Source: Kaistia adipata DSM 17808
GTDB lineage: Bacteria > Pseudomonadota > Alphaproteobacteria > Rhizobiales > Kaistiaceae
Reading direction: 5' to 3'
DNA: 64,000 nt
Assembly: GCF_000423225.1 (NCBI RefSeq)
Contig: NZ_KE383991.1
Span: 1,188,217 to 1,252,216, forward strand
Position 1 is the stretch's first letter. Each line of letters opens with the position of its first letter. The notes under the pieces are model-generated. The model was not told the origin of the DNA, did not search any database, and saw only the letters and a program-made list of their open reading frames with translations. Of the stretch, positions 63,703 to 64,000 are shown in pieces. Both the position numbers and the translations under genes were made by a program.

Positions 63703-64000
63703 GTGTCGAGCAGACCGACCCAAAAGGATGTTGCCATCCGCGCTGGCGTCTCGCAGGCGACGGTATCGATGGTGCTGGGTGGCGCCAGCACGGCGTCCGT
63801 CTCCGCCGAGACCGTGCAGCGCATCCGCGCCGTCGCCGAGGAACTCGGCTATGTGCCGAACCGCTTCGCCCAGGCGCTGAAGACGCGGCGGACGATGACG
63901 ATCGCCTGCATCGTTCCCGACATCACCAACCCGTTCTATCCGGGCCTGATCCGCGGCGTTCAGAAGATCGCCCAGGAGCGCGACTACGACGTCATCGCCG
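63703..64000 (+). CDS. LacI family transcriptional regulator, partial (right edge)
   Basis: Start is GTG 63703 with AAGGAAAC upstream. About 99 residues are visible: the HTH (KDVAIRAGVSQATVSMVLGG), the hinge (LGYVPNRFAQALKTRRTMTI) and the start of the sensor domain (CIVPDITNPFYPGLIRG). The rest lies beyond the window. It is preceded directly by its likely operator at 63666-63692. Its regulon should lie to the right. Confidence 0.9.
   Translation, partial: MSSRPTQKDVAIRAGVSQATVSMVLGGASTASVSAETVQRIRAVAEELGYVPNRFAQALKTRRTMTIACIVPDITNPFYPGLIRGVQKIAQERDYDVIA

Overview
The window is GC-rich, densely packed bacterial DNA. The families, the number of ABC uptake systems and the intergenic repeats point to a Hyphomicrobiales (Rhizobiales-type) alphaproteobacterium with a broad scavenging metabolism. 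I cannot name the genus. No rRNA, tRNA, prophage, transposase or CRISPR array was seen. Both edges cut genes: a transporter permease on the left and a LacI-type regulator on the right.

Layout. (1) 1-4323: a peptide/nickel-type ABC transporter (permease, permease, binding protein) with a TetR regulator; a 25-bp inverted repeat lies over the predicted start of transcription. (2) 4570-9419: a sulfur module: SulP permease with STAS domain, persulfide-dioxygenase-like metallo-hydrolase and cysteine-desulfurase-like PLP enzyme, divergent from a DecR/CyuR-like Lrp regulator. (3) 9496-23174: an amino-acid module: GMC oxidoreductase, complete Liv-type ABC transporter, XRE-cupin regulator, DadA-like oxidase, aldehyde dehydrogenase, Asp/Glu-racemase-like protein, second Lrp regulator and saccharopine-dehydrogenase-like enzyme. 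Three promoters in it share a 16-bp motif. (4) 23482-25249: a MIP18-family (DUF59) protein paired with an amidohydrolase. (5) 25439-41979: a pentose/polyol region with two complete ribose-type ABC transporters around rpiA, an RpiR regulator, a HAD phosphatase, xylulokinase, aldehyde dehydrogenase, SDR and LacI. Four related sites suggest that one regulator ties the two transporters together. (6) 42153-48229: a second GMC oxidoreductase and an RND efflux pair. (7) 48317-62886: sugar-acid catabolism (HAD, aldo/keto reductase, SMP-30 lactonase, two enolase-superfamily dehydratases, uronate-dehydrogenase-like SDR, UxuA-like enzyme) beside a complete oligopeptide-type ABC importer and an FCD-type GntR regulator. 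(8) 62887-64000: a 30-codon RiPP-precursor-like gene with its own terminator, then a LacI-type regulator behind a strong palindrome.

Themes. Most binding-protein genes are followed by GC-rich stem-loops before the membrane genes, which fits differential expression within ABC operons. Bipartite repeats of about 130 bp lie in opposite orientation at 42.0 and 52.3 kb. The parts most likely to be new are the regulatory circuits (the 16-bp motif and the RpiR-type sites), the orphan RiPP-like peptide, and the combination of an Opp-type importer with two non-homologous mannonate-dehydratase-like enzymes.
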